Of a stretch of DNA of 64,000 nucleotides, positions 12,801 through 26,345 are shown piece by piece; within the stretch, counting starts at the first letter, position 1, and each line of letters begins with the position of its first letter. Position numbers and translations under genes: made by a program. The stretch is taken from NCBI RefSeq assembly GCF_029227915.1, contig NC_079885.1, positions 1,736,001 through 1,800,000 of the forward strand, read 5' to 3'. Under the pieces are notes generated by a model. It did not search any database. It was not told where the DNA came from and was given only the letters and a program-made list of their open reading frames with translations. The DNA is from Hydractinia symbiolongicarpus. Lineage: Eukaryota > Cnidaria > Hydrozoa > Anthoathecata > Hydractiniidae.

Positions 12801-15800
12801 CCTGGGTACTTTCTTTGTATACTTTTGACTATACGGGCCGAGTCCGGGATTTAGGGAAATCGCAGGTTTTCGTTAGCCGGCGATTAAACTGCTTTTAATC
12901 AGCGTCTCATCAAAAATGAAAACATTCTTGAAAACTACAAGTCTCATGCGTTTTAGTGGTGAAATAATAATTTAAAAAATCGTTTGGGAAATGAGTTTAC
13001 TCCCTGGGTACTTTCTTTGTATACTTTTGACTATACGGGCCGACTCCAGGATTTACGGGAAATCGCAGGTTTTCGTTTGCCGGCGATTAAACTTCTTTTA
13101 TTCAGCGTCTCATCAAAAATGGAAACATTTTTAAAAACTACAAGTCTCATGCGTTTTAGTGGTGAAAAAGTAATTTAAAAAATCGTTCGGGAAATGAGTT
13201 TACTCCCTGGGTACTTTCTTTGTATACTTTTGACTATACGGGCCAAGCCCGGGATTTACGGGAAATCGCAGGTTTTCGTTTGCCGGCGATTAAACTTCTT
13301 TGATTCAGCGTCTCATCAAAAATGAAAACATTTTTAAAAACTACAAATCTCATGCGTTTTAGTGGTGAAAAAATAATTTAAAAATTCGTTAGGGAAATGA
13401 GTTTACTCACTGGGTACTTTCCTTGTATACTTTTGACTATACGGGCCGAGACCGGGATTTACGGGAAATCGCGGATTTTCGTTTGCCGGCGATTAAACTT
13501 CTTTTATTCAGCGTACCATCAAAAATGTAAACATTTAAAAAAAACTACAAGTCTCATGGGCTTTAGGGGTGAAGTAATAATTTAAAAAATCGTTTGGGAA
13601 ATGAGTTTACTCCCTGGGTGCTTTCTTTGTACACTTTTGACTATACGGGCCGATTCCGGGATTTACGGGAAATCGCAGGTTTTCGTTTGCCGGCGATTGA
13701 ACTTCTTTTATTCAGCCTCTCATCAAAAATGAAAACATTTTTGAAAACTACAAGTCTCATACGTTTTAGTGGTGAAAAAATAATTTAAAAATTCGTTCGG
13801 GAAATGAGTTTACTCACTGGGTACTTTCCTTGTATACTTTTAACTATACGGGCCAAGCCGGGATTTACGGGAAATCGCGGGTTTTCTTTATCCGGCGATT
13901 AAACTTCTTTTATTCAGCGTCTCATCAAAAATGAAAACATTTTTGAAAACTACAAGTCTCATGCATTTTAGTGGTGAAAAAAAAATTTAAAAAATCGTTC
14001 TGGAAATGAGTTTACTCACAGGGTACTTTCTTTGTATACATTCGACTATACGGGCCAAGCCCGGGATTTACGGACAATCGCGGGTTTTCGTTTTCCGGCG
14101 ATTAAACCTCTTTCATTAAGCGTCTCATCAAAAATGAAAACATTTTTAAAAACTACAAGTCTCATGCGTTTTAGTGGTGAAAAAAAAATTTAAAAAATCG
14201 TTCGGGAAATGAGTTTACTCCCTGGGTACTTTCTTTGTATACATTCGACTATACGGGCCAAGCCCCGGATTTACGGGAAAACGCGGGATTTCGTTTGCCG
14301 GCGATTAAACCTCTTTCATTAAGCGTCTCATCAAAAATGAAAACATTCTTGAAAACTACAAGTCTCATACGTTTTAGTGGTGAAAAAATAATTTAAAAAT
14401 TCGTTCGGGAAATGAGTTTACTCACTGGGTACTTTCCTTGTATACTTTTAACTATACGGGCCAAGCCGGGATTTACGGGAAATCGCGGGTTTTCTTTATC
14501 CGGCGATTAAACTTCTTTTATTCAGCGTCTCATCAAAAATGAAAACATTTTTGAAAACTACAAGTCTCATGCATTTTAGTGGTGAAAAAAAAATTTAAAA
14601 AATCGTTCTGGAAATGAGTTTACTCACAGGGTACTTTCTTTGTATACATTCGACTATACGGGCCAAGCCCGGGATTTACGGACAATCGCGGGTTTTCGTT
14701 TTCCGGCGATTAAACCTCTTTCATTAAGCGTCTCATCAAAAATGAAAACATTTTTAAAAACTACAAGTCTCATGCGTTTTAGTGGTGAAAAAAAAATTTA
14801 AAAAATCGTTCGGGAAATGAGTTTACTCCCTGGGTACTTTCTTTGTATACATTCGACTATACGGGCCAAGCCCCGGATTTACGGGAAAACGCGGGATTTC
14901 GTTTGCCGGCGATTAAACCTCTTTCATTAAGCGTCTCATCAAAAATGAAAACATTCTTGAAAACTACAAGTCTCATGCGTTTTAGAGGTGAAATAATAAT
15001 TTAAAAAATCGTTTGGGAAATGAGTTTACACCCTGGGTACTTTCTTTGTATACTTTTGACAATACGGGCCGAGTCCAGGATTTACGGGAAATCGCAGGTT
15101 TTCGTTTGCCGGCGATTAAACTTCTTTTATTCAGCGTCTCATCAAAAATGAAAACATTTTTGAAAACTACAAGTCCAATGCGTTTTAGTGGTGAAAAAAT
15201 AATTTAAAAAATCGTTCTGGAAATGAGTTTACTCACAGGGTACTTTCTTTGTATACATTGGACTGTACGGGCCAAGCCCGGTATTTACGGGATATCGCGG
15301 GTTTTCGTTCTCCGGCGATTAAACCTCTTTCATTAAGCGTCTCATCAAAAATGAAAACATTTTTGAAAACTGCAAGTCTCATGCGTTTTAGTGGTGAAAA
15401 AAAAATTTAAAAAATCGTTCGGGAAATGAGTTTACTCACTGGGTACTTTCTTTGTATACATTCGACTATACGGGCCAAGCCCCGGATTTACGGGAAAACG
15501 CGGGTTTCGTTTGCCGGCGATTAAACCTCTTTCATTAAGCGTCTCATCAAAAATGAAAACATTTTTAAAAACTACAAGTCTCATGCGTTTTAGTGGTGAA
15601 AAAAAAATTTAAAAAATCGTTCGGGAAATGAGTTTGGTCCCTGGGTACTTTCTTTGTCTACTTTTGACTATACGGGCCGAGTCCGGAATTTAGGGAAATC
15701 GCAGGTTTTCGTTAGCCGGCGATTAAACTGCTTTTAATCAGCGTCTCATCAAAAATGAAAACATTCTTGAAAACTACAAGTCTCATGCGTTTTAGTGGTG

Positions 15801-18800
15801 AAATAATAATTTAAAAAATCGTTTGGGAAATGAGTTTACTCCCTGGGTACTTTCTTTGTATACTTTTGACTATACGGGCCGACTCCAGGATTTACGGGAA
15901 ATCGCAGGTTTTCGTTTGCCGGCGATTAAACTTCTTTTATTCAGCGTCTCATCAAAAATGAAAACATTTTTAAAAACTACAAGTCTTATGCGTTTTAGTG
16001 GTGAAAAAATAATTTAAAAAATCGTTCTGGAAATGAGTTTACTCACAGGGTACTTTCTTTGTGTACATTCGACTATACGTGCCAAGCCCGGGATTTACGG
16101 GAAATCGCGGGTTTTCGTTTGCCGGCGATTAAACTGCTTTTATTCAGCGTCTCATCAAAAATGAAAACATTCTTGAAAATTACAAGTCTCATGCGTTTTA
16201 GTGGTGAAATAATAATTTAAAAAATCATTTGGGAAATGAGTTTACTCACAGGGTACTTTCTTTGTGTACATTCGACTATACGTGCCAAGCCCGGGATTTA
16301 CGGGAAATCGCGGGTTTTCGTTTGCCGGCGATTAAACTGCTTTTATTCAGCGTCTCATCAAAAATAAAAACATTCTTGAAAATTACAAGTCTCATGCGTT
16401 TTAGTGGTGAAAAAAAAATTTAAAAAATCGTTCGGGAAAAGAGTTTACTCCGTGGGTACTTTCTTTGTATACATTCGACTATACGGGCCGAGTCCGGGAT
16501 TTACGGGAAATCGCTGGTTTTTGTTTTCCGGCGATTAAACCTCTTTCATTAACCGTCTCATCAAAAATGAAAACATTTTTGAAAACTACAAGTCTCATGC
16601 GTTTTAGTGGTGAAAAAAAAATTTAAAAAATCGTTCGGGAAATGAGTTTACTCCCTGGGTACTTTCTTTGTATACATTCGACTATACGGGCCAAGCCCCG
16701 GATTTACGGGAAAACGCGGGTTTCGTTTGCCAGCGATTAAACCTCTTTCATTAAGCGTCTCATCAAAAATGAAAACATTTTTAAAAACTACAAGTCTCAT
16801 GCGTTTTAGTGGTGAAAAAGAAATTTAAAAAATCGTTCGGGAAATGAGTTTACTCCCTGGGTACTTTCTTTGTATACTTTTGACAATACGGGCCGAGTCC
16901 AGGATTTACGGGAAATCGCAGGTTTTCGTTTGCCGGCGATTAAACTGCTTTTATTCAGCGTCTCATCAAAAATGAAAACATTCTTGAAAATTACAAGTCT
17001 CATGCGTTTTAGTGGTGAAAACAAATTTTAAAAAATCGTTCGGGAAATGAGTTTACTTCCTGGGTACTTTCTTTGTATACATTTGACTATACGGGCCAAG
17101 CCCCGGATTTAAGGGAAAACGCGGGATTTCGTTTGCCGGCGATTAAACCTCTTTCATTAGGCGTCTCATCAAAAATGAAAACATTTTTGAAAACTACAAG
17201 TCTCATGCGTTTTAGTGGAGAAAAAATAATTTAAAAAATCGTTCGGGTAATGAGTTTGGTCCCTGGGTACTTTCTTTGTATACTTTTGACTATACGGGCC
17301 GAGTCCGGAATTTAGGGAAATCGCAGGTTTTCGTTAGCCGGCGATTAAACTGCTTTTAATCAGCGTCTCATCAAAAATGAAAACATTCTTGAAAACTACA
17401 AGTCTCATGCGTTTTAGTGGTGAAATAATAATTTAAAAAATCGTTTGGGAAATGAGTTTACTCCCTGGGTACTTTCTTTGTATACTTTTGACTATACGGG
17501 CCGACTCCAGGATTTACGGGAAATCGCAGGTTTTCGTTTACCGGCGATTAAACTTCTTTTATTCAGCGTCTCATCAAAAATGAAAACATTTTTAAAAACT
17601 ACAGGTCTTATGCGTTTTAGTGGTGAAAAAATAATTTAAAAAATCGTTCTGGAAATGAGTTTACTCACAGGGTACTTTCTTTGTGTACATTCGACTATAC
17701 GTGCCAAGCCCGGGATTTACGGGAAATCGCGGGTTTTCGTTTGCCGGCGATTAAACTGCTTTTATTCAGCGTCTCATCAAAAATGAAAACATTCTTGAAA
17801 ATTACAAGTCTCATGCGTTTTAGTGGTGAAATAATAATTTAAAAAATCATTTGGGAAATGAGTTTACTCACAGGGTACTTTCTTTGTGTACATTCGACTA
17901 TACGTGCCAAGCCCGGGATTTACGGGAAATCGCGGGTTTTCGTTTGCCGGCGATTAAACTGCTTTTATTCAGCGTCTCATCAAAAATAAAAACATTCTTG
18001 AAAATTACAAGTCTCATGCGTTTTAGTGGTGAAATAATAATTCAAAAAATCATTTGGGAAATGAGTTTACTCCCTGCGTACTTTCTTTGTATACATTCGA
18101 CTATACGGGCCAAGCCCGGTATTTACGGGAAATCGCGGGTTTTCGTTTTCCGGCGATTAAACCTCTTTCATTAAGCGTCTCATCAAAAATGAAAACATTT
18201 TTGAAAACTACAAGTCTCGTGCGTTTTAGTGGTGAAAAAAAAACTTAAAAAATCGTTCGGGAAATGAGTTTACTTCCTGGGTACTTTCCTAGTATACACT
18301 CGACTATACGGGCCAAGCCCCGGATTTAAGGGAAAACGCGGGATTTCGTTTGCCGGCGATTAAACCTCTTTCATTAAGCGTCTCATCAAAAATGAAAACA
18401 TTTTTGAAAACTACAAGTCTCATGCGTTTTAGTGGAGAAAAAATAATTTAAAAAATCGTTCTGGAAATGAGTTTGGTCCCTGGGTACTTTCTTTGTATAC
18501 TTTTGACTATACGGGCCGAGTCCGGGATTTAGGGAAATCGCAGGTTTTCGTTAGCCGGCGATTAAACTGCTTTTAATCAGCGTCTCATCAAAAATGAAAA
18601 CATTCTTGAAAACTACAAGTCTCATGCGTTTTAGTGGTGAAATAATAATTTAAAAAATCGTTTGGGAAATGAGTTTACTCCCTGGGTACTTTCTTTGTAT
18701 ACTTTTGACTATACGGGCCGACTCCAGGATTTACGGGAAATCGCAGGTTTTCGTTTGCCGGCGATTAAACTTCTTTTATTCAGCGTCTCATCAAAAATGG

Positions 18801-21275
18801 AAACATTTTTAAAAACTACAAGTCTCATGCGTTTTAGTGGTGAAAAAGTAATTTAAAAAATCGTTCGGGAAATGAGTTTACTCCCTGGGTACTTTCTTTG
18901 TATACTTTTGACTATACGGGCCAAGCCCGGGATTTACGGGAAATCGCAGGTTTTCGTTTGCCGGCGATTAAACTTCTTTGATTCAGCGTCTCATCAAAAA
19001 TGAAAACATTTTTAAAAACTACAAATCTCATGCGTTTTAGTGGTGAAAAAATAATTTAAAAATTCGTTAGGGAAATGAGTTTACTCACTGGGTACTTTCC
19101 TTGTATACTTTTGACTATACGGGCCGAGACCGGGATTTACGGGAAATCGCGGATTTTCGTTTGCCGGCGATTAAACTTCTTTTATTCAGCGTACCATCAA
19201 AAATGTAAACATTTAAAAAAAACTACAAGTCTCATGGGCTTTAGGGGTGAAGTAATAATTTAAAAAATCGTTTGGGAAATGAGTTTACTCCCTGGGTGCT
19301 TTCTTTGTACACTTTTGACTATACGGGCCGATTCCGGGATTTACGGGAAATCGCAGGTTTTCGTTTGCCGGCGATTGAACTTCTTTTATTCAGCCTCTCA
19401 TCAAAAATGAAAACATTTTTGAAAACTACAAGTCTCATACGTTTTAGTGGTGAAAAAATAATTTAAAAATTCGTTCGGGAAATGAGTTTACTCACTGGGT
19501 ACTTTCCTTGTATACTTTTAACTATACGGGCCAAGCCGGGATTTACGGGAAATCGCGGGTTTTCTTTATCCGGCGATTAAACTTCTTTTATTCAGCGTCT
19601 CATCAAAAATGAAAACATTTTTGAAAACTACAAGTCTCATGCATTTTAGTGGTGAAAAAAAAATTTAAAAAATCGTTCTGGAAATGAGTTTACTCACAGG
19701 GTACTTTCTTTGTATACATTCGACTATACGGGCCAAGCCCGGGATTTACGGACAATCGCGGGTTTTCGTTTTCCGGCGATTAAACCTCTTTCATTAAGCG
19801 TCTCATCAAAAATGAAAACATTTTTAAAAACTACAAGTCTCATGCGTTTTAGTGGTGAAAAAAAAATTTAAAAAATCGTTCGGGAAATGAGTTTACTCCC
19901 TGGGTACTTTCTTTGTATACATTCGACTATACGGGCCAAGCCCCGGATTTACGGGAAAACGCGGGATTTCGTTTGCCGGCGATTAAACCTCTTTCATTAA
20001 GCGTCTCATCAAAAATGAAAACATTCTTGAAAACTACAAGTCTCATACGTTTTAGTGGTGAAAAAATAATTTAAAAATTCGTTCGGGAAATGAGTTTACT
20101 CACTGGGTACTTTCCTTGTATACTTTTAACTATACGGGCCAAGCCGGGATTTACGGGAAATCGCGGGTTTTCTTTATCCGGCGATTAAACTTCTTTTATT
20201 CAGCGTCTCATCAAAAATGAAAACATTTTTGAAAACTACAAGTCTCATGCATTTTAGTGGTGAAAAAAAAATTTAAAAAATCGTTCTGGAAATGAGTTTA
20301 CTCACAGGGTACTTTCTTTGTATACATTCGACTATACGGGCCAAGCCCGGGATTTACGGACAATCGCGGGTTTTCGTTTTCCGGCGATTAAACCTCTTTC
20401 ATTAAGCGTCTCATCAAAAATGAAAACATTTTTAAAAACTACAAGTCTCATGCGTTTTAGTGGTGAAAAAAAAATTTAAAAAATCGTTCGGGAAATGAGT
20501 TTACTCCCTGGGTACTTTCTTTGTATACATTCGACTATACGGGCCAAGCCCCGGATTTACGGGAAAACGCGGGATTTCGTTTGCCGGCGATTAAACCTCT
20601 TTCATTAAGCGTCTCATCAAAAATGAAAACATTCTTGAAAACTACAAGTCTCATGCGTTTTAGAGGTGAAATAATAATTTAAAAAATCGTTTGGGAAATG
20701 AGTTTACACCCTGGGTACTTTCTTTGTATACTTTTGACAATACGGGCCGAGTCCAGGATTTACGGGAAATCGCAGGTTTTCGTTTGCCGGCGATTAAACT
20801 TCTTTTATTCAGCGTCTCATCAAAAATGAAAACATTTTTGAAAACTACAAGTCCAATGCGTTTTAGTGGTGAAAAAATAATTTAAAAAATCGTTCTGGAA
20901 ATGAGTTTACTCACAGGGTACTTTCTTTGTATACATTGGACTGTACGGGCCAAGCCCGGTATTTACGGGATATCGCGGGTTTTCGTTCTCCGGCGATTAA
21001 ACCTCTTTCATTAAGCGTCTCATCAAAAATGAAAACATTTTTGAAAACTGCAAGTCTCATGCGTTTTAGTGGTGAAAAAAAAATTTAAAAAATCGTTCGG
21101 GAAATGAGTTTACTCACTGGGTACTTTCTTTGTATACATTCGACTATACGGGCCAAGCCCCGGATTTACGGGAAAACGCGGGTTTCGTTTGCCGGCGATT
21201 AAACCTCTTTCATTAAGCGTCTCATCAAAAATGAAAACATTTTTAAAAACTACAAGTCTCATGCGTTTTAGTGGT
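9890..21275 (+). repeat. Tandem 28-monomer duplication, period 5,678 bp
   Basis: The largest duplication seen. Copy 1 is about 9,890-15,567 and copy 2 about 15,568-21,245, with identity trailing to 21,275. Every variant landmark I compared recurs at exactly +5,678: the TTTGGTCCC monomer with TTTGTCTAC (about 9,955 and 15,633), the TAATGAGTTTGG monomer, the CCTAGTATACACTCG variant (12,611 and 18,289), the GTACCATCAAAAATGTAAAC variant (about 13,514 and 19,192), and the CAATACGGG monomer. I saw no difference in the stretches compared. Edges are set by an A/G difference at the left (TTTTTGAAAAC versus TTTTTAAAAAC) and by AAAAAGAAATTT at the right. Confidence 0.9.
13790..15000 (+). repeat. Nested 3-monomer duplication, period 608 bp
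   Basis: Inside copy 1 of the 5,678-bp duplication, a three-monomer block is itself doubled. The rare variant GGTTTTCTTTATCCGGCG occurs near 13,880 and 14,488, and TTTACGGACAATCGCGGG near 14,067 and 14,675. The same doubling is present 5,678 bp downstream (about 19,468-20,678), so the 3-mer duplication came before the 28-mer one. Confidence 0.82.
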
Positions 21276-23909
21276 GAAAAAGAAATTTAAAAAATCGTTC
21301 GGGAAATGAGTTTACTCCCTGGGTACTTTCTTTGTATACATTCGACTATACGCGCCAAGCCCCGGATTTACGGGAAAACGCGGGATTTCGTTTGCCGGCG
21401 ATTAAACCTCTTTCATTAAGCGTCTCATCAAAAATGAAAACATTCTTGAAAACTACAAGTCTCATGCGTTTTAGAGGTGAAATAATAAATTAAAAAATCG
21501 TTTGGGAAATGAGTTTACTCCCTGGGTACTTTCTTTGTATACATTTGACAATACGGGCCGAGTCCAGGATTTACGGGAAATCGCAGGTTTTCGTTTGCCG
21601 GCGATTAAACTTCTTTTATTCAGCGTCTCATCAAAAATGAAAACAATTTTAAAAACTACAAGTCTCATGCGTTTTAGTGGTGAAAAAGTAATTTAAAAAA
21701 TCGTTCGGGAAATGAGTTTACTCCCTGGGTACTTTCTTTGTATACTTTTGACTATACGGGCCAAGCCCGGGATTTACGGGAAATCGCGGGTTTTCGTTTG
21801 CCGGCGATTAAACTTCATTTATTCAGCGTCTCATCAAAAATGAAAACATTTTTGAGAACTACAAGTCTCATGCATTTTAGTGGTGAAAAAATAATTTAAA
21901 AAATCGTTTGGGAAATGAGTTTACTCCCTGGGTACTTTCTTTGTATACTTTTGAGTATACGGGCCAAGCCGGGATTTACGGGAAATCGCGGGTTTTCGTT
22001 TGCCGGCGATTAAACTTCTTTTATTCAGCGTCTCATCAAAAATGAAAACATTTTTAAAAACTACAAGTCTTATGCGTTTTAGTGGTGAAAAACTAATTTA
22101 AAAAATCGTTCTGGAAATGAGTTTACTCACAGGGTACTTTCTTTGTATACATTCGACTATACGGGCCAAGCCCGGGATTTACGGGAAATCGCGGGTTTTC
22201 GTTTTCCGGCGATTAAACCTCTTTCATTAAGCGTCTCATCAAAAATGAAAACATTTTTGAAAGCTACAAGTCTCATGCGTTTTAGTGGTGAAAAAAAAAT
22301 TTAAAAAATCGTTCGGGAAAAGAGTTTACTCCCTGGGTACTTTCTTTGTATACATTCGACTATACGGGCCGAGTCCGGGATTTACGGGAAATCGCGGATT
22401 TTCGTTTGCCGGCGTTTAAACTTCTTTTATTCAGCGTCCCATCAAATATGAAAATTTTTTTGAAAACTACAAGTCTCATGCGTTTAGTGGTGAAAAAAAA
22501 ATTTAAAAAATCGTTCGGGAAATGAGTTTACTCACTGGGTACTTTCTTTGTATACATTCGACTATACGGACCAAGCCCCGGATTTACGGGAAAACGCGGG
22601 TTTCGTTTGCCGGCGATTAAACCTCTTTCATTAAGCGTCTCATCAAAAATGAAAACATTTTTAAAAACTACAAGTCTCATGCGTTTTAGTGGTGAAAAAG
22701 AAATTTAAAAAATCGTTCGGGAAATGAGTTTACTCCCTGGGTACTTTCTTTGTATACATTCGACTATACGCGCCAAGCCCCGGATTTACGGGAAAACGCG
22801 GGATTTCGTTTGCCGGCGATTAAACCTCTTTCATTAAGCGTCTCATCAAAAATGAAAACATTCTTGAAAACTACAAGTCTCATGCGTTTTAGAGGTGAAA
22901 TAATAAATTAAAAAATCGTTTGGGAAATGAGTTTACTCCCTGGGTACTTTCTTTGTATACATTTGACAATACGGGCCGAGTCCAGGATTTACGGGAAATC
23001 GCAGGTTTTCGTTTGCCGGCGATTAAACTTCTTTTATTCAGCGTCTCATCAAAAATGAAAACAATTTTAAAAACTACAAGTCTCATGCGTTTTAGTGGTG
23101 AAAAAGTAATTTAAAAAATCGTTCGGGAAATGAGTTTACTCCCTGGGTACTTTCTTTGTATACTTTTGACTATACGGGCCAAGCCCGGGATTTACGGGAA
23201 ATCGCGGGTTTTCGTTTGCCGGCGATTAAACTTCATTTATTCAGCGTCTCATCAAAAATGAAAACATTTTTGAGAACTACAAGTCTCATGCATTTTAGTG
23301 GTGAAAAAATAATTTAAAAAATCGTTTGGGAAATGAGTTTACTCCCTGGGTACTTTCTTTGTATACTTTTGAGTATACGGGCCAAGCCGGGATTTACGGG
23401 AAATCGCGGGTTTTCGTTTGCCGGCGATTAAACTTCTTTTATTCAGCGTCTCATCAAAAATGAAAACATTTTTAAAAACTACAAGTCTTATGCGTTTTAG
23501 TGGTGAAAAACTAATTTAAAAAATCGTTCTGGAAATGAGTTTACTCACAGGGTACTTTCTTTGTATACATTCGACTATACGGGCCAAGCCCGGGATTTAC
23601 GGGAAATCGCGGGTTTTCGTTTTCCGGCGATTAAACCTCTTTCATTAAGCGTCTCATCAAAAATGAAAACATTTTTGAAAGCTACAAGTCTCATGCGTTT
23701 TAGTGGTGAAAAAAAAATTTAAAAAATCGTTCGGGAAAAGAGTTTACTCCCTGGGTACTTTCTTTGTATACATTCGACTATACGGGCCGAGTCCGGGATT
23801 TACGGGAAATCGCGGATTTTCGTTTGCCGGCGTTTAAACTTCTTTTATTCAGCGTCCCATCAAATATGAAAATTTTTTTGAAAACTACAAGTCTCATGCG
23901 TTTAGTGGT
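21067..23909 (+). repeat. Tandem 7-monomer duplication, period 1,418 bp
   Basis: Two near-identical copies meet near 22,485. Shared rare variants are CGCGCCAAGCCCCGG (21,351 and 22,769), GAGTATACGGGCC (21,953 and 23,371), GAAAACAATTTTAAAAAC, and the ATCAAATATGAAAATTTTTTTG monomer. One visible difference is ACGGGCCAAG versus ACGGACCAAG. The left edge is about 21,067 and the right edge about 23,909, where AGTGGTAAAAAAATAACAT begins. Confidence 0.85.
21701..21903 (+). repeat. Representative satellite monomer (203 bp) with internal dyads
   Basis: One complete monomer, chosen as a reference and bounded at successive TCGTT motifs. It shows: CGGGAAATGAG near the left end; a GTATAC site near the middle of the left half; a GC core with CGGG at 21,757, 21,768, 21,777 and 21,787 (steps of 11, 9 and 10 bp); a short hairpin CGGGC-CAA-GCCCG at 21,757-21,769; a dyad AATCGC (21,782-21,787) with GCGATT (21,804-21,809); an AT hairpin with perfect 9-bp arms TCAAAAATG and CATTTTTGA around AAAA at 21,834-21,855; and two GTCTCAT copies on either side of that hairpin. 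The right end is an A/T-rich linker. The GC core beside an AT stem is the monomer's most constant architecture. Confidence 0.9.
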
Positions 23910-25544
23910 AAAAAAATAACATAAAAAATCGTTCGGGAAATGAGTTTACTCCCTGGGTACTTTCTTTTTATACTTTTGACTATACGGGCCAAGCCCGGGA
24001 TTTACGGGAAATCGCGGGTTTTCGTTTGCCGGCGATTAAACTTCTTTTATTCAGCGTCTCATCAAAAATGAAAACATTTTTAAAAACTACAAGTCTTATG
24101 CGTTTTAGTGGTGAAAAAATAATTTAAAAAATCGTTCTGGAAATGAGTTTACTCACAGGGTATTTTCTTTGTATACATTCGACTATACGGGCCAAGCCCG
24201 GGATTTACGGGAAATCGCGGGTTTTCGTTTTCCGGCGATTAAACCTCTTTCATTAACCGTCTCATCAAAAATGAAAACATTTTTGAAAACTACAAGTCTC
24301 ATGCGTTTTAGTGGTGAAAAAAAAATTTAGAAAATCGTTCGGGAAATGAGTTTACTCCCTGGGTACTTTCTTTGTATACTTTTGACTATACGGGCCAAGC
24401 CCGGGATTTACGGGAAATCGCGGGTTTTCGTTTGCCGGCGATTAAACTTCTTTTATTCAGCGTCTCATCAAAAATGAAAACATTTTTGAAAACTACAAGT
24501 CCAATGCGTTTTAGTGGTGAAAAAAAAATTTAAAAAATCGTTCGGGAAATGAGTTTACTCCCTGGGTACTTTCTTTGTATACTTTTGACTATACGGGCCA
24601 AGCCGGGATTTACGGGAAATCGCGGTTTTTCGTTTGCCGGCGATTAAACTTCTTTTATTTAGCGTCTCATCAAAAATGAAAACACTTTTAAAAACTAGAA
24701 GTCTTATGCGTTTTAGTGGTGAAAAAATAATTTAAAAAATCGTTCTGGAAATGAGTTTACTCCCTGGGTACTTTCTTTGTATACTTTTGACTATACGGGC
24801 CGAGTCCGGGATTTACGGGAAATCGCAGGTTTTCGTTTGCCGGCGATTAAACTGCTTTTATTCAGTGTCTCATCAAAAATGAAAACATACTTGAAAATTA
24901 CAAGTCTCATGCGTTTTAGTGGTGAAATAATAATTTAAAAAATCGTTTGGGAAATGAGTTTACTCACAGGGTACTTTCTTTGTATACATTCGACTATACG
25001 GGCCAAGCCCGGGATTTACGGAAAATCGCGGGTTTTCGTTTTCCGGCGATTAAACCTCTTTCATTAAGCGTCTCATCAAAAATGAAAACATTTTTAAAAA
25101 CTACAAGTCTCATGCGTTTTAGTGGTGAAAAAAAAAATTAAAAAATCGTTCGGGAAATGAGTTTACTCCCTGGGTACTTTCTTTGTATACATTCGACTAT
25201 ACGGGCCAAGCCCTGGATTTACGGGAAAACGCGGGATTTCGTTTGCCGGCGATTAAACCTCTTTCATTAAGCGTCTCATCAAAAATGAAAACATTCTTGA
25301 AAACTACAAGTCTCATGCGTTTTAGAGGTGAAATAATAATTTAAAAAATCGTTTGGGAAATGAGTTTACTCCCTGGGTACTTTCTTTGTATACTTTTGAC
25401 AATACGGGCCGAGTCCAGGATTTACGGGAAATCGCAGGTTTTCGTTTGCCGGCGATTAAACTTCTTTTATTCAGCGTCTCATCAAAAATGAAAACATTTT
25501 TGAAAACTACAAGTCCAATGCGTTTTAGTGGTGAAAAAATAATT

Positions 25545-26345
25545 TAAAAAATCGTTCGGGAAATGAGTTTACTCCCTGGGTACTTTCTTTGTATACTTTT
25601 GACTATACGGGCCAAGCCGGGAGTTACGGGAAATCGCGGGTTTTCGTTTGCCGGCGAATAAAATTTTTTTATTCAGCGTCTCATCAAAAATGAAAACATT
25701 TTTAAAAACTACAAGTCTTATGCGTTTTAGTGGTGAAAAAATAATTTAAAAAATCGATCTGCAAATGAGTTTACTCACAGGGTACTTTTTTTGTATACAT
25801 TGGACTGTACGGGCCAAGCCCGGGATTTACGGGATATCGCGGGTTTTCGTTCTCCGGCGATTAAACCTCTTTCATTAAGCGTCTCATCAAAAATGAAAAC
25901 ATTTTTGAAAACTACAAGTCTCATGCGATTTAGTGGTGAAAAAATAATTTAAAAAATCGTTCGGGAAATGAGTTTACTCCCTGGGTACTTTCTTTGTATA
26001 CTTTTGACTATACGGGCCAAGCCGGGAGTTACGGGAAATCGCGGGTTTTCGTTTGCCGGCGAATAAAATTTTTTTATTCAGCGTCTCATCAAAAATGAAA
26101 ACATTTTTAAAAACTACAAGTCTTATGCGTTTTAGTGGTGAAAAAATAATTTAAAAAATCGATCTGCAAATGAGTTTACTCACAGGGTACTTTTTTTGTA
26201 TACATTGGACTGTACGGGCCAAGCCCGGGATTTACGGGATATCGCGGGTTTTCGTTCTCCGGCGATTAAACCTCTTTCATTAAGCGTCTCATCAAAAATG
26301 AAAACATTTTTGAAAACTACAAGTCTCATGCGATTTAGTGGTGAA
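25545..26345 (+). repeat. Tandem 2-monomer duplication, period ~405 bp
   Basis: A pair of unusual monomers, one with GCCGGGAGTTACGGG and GCGAATAAAATTTTTTT and the next with AATCGATCTGCAAATGAG and GGGATATCGCGGG, is present twice in a row at a shift of about 405 bp. The copies diverge at the linker near 26,345. Confidence 0.8.

Noticed and set aside
16806-17024. Antisense open frames of 65-121 codons in the satellite (MRLVVFKNVFIFDETL-type and MARIV-type)
   Set aside because: They mirror the sense frames on the other strand. Some start at ATG by virtue of the constant CGCATGAGACTTG, others at TTG. Coding on both strands of the same 203 bp is implausible, and most monomers interrupt them.
21757-21790. 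Twister-ribozyme-like string CCAAGCCCGG in the GC core
   Set aside because: Only this short string fits. The downstream conserved segment and the closing stems are absent, and many monomers replace it with CCGAGTCCGG or CCAAGCCCCGG.
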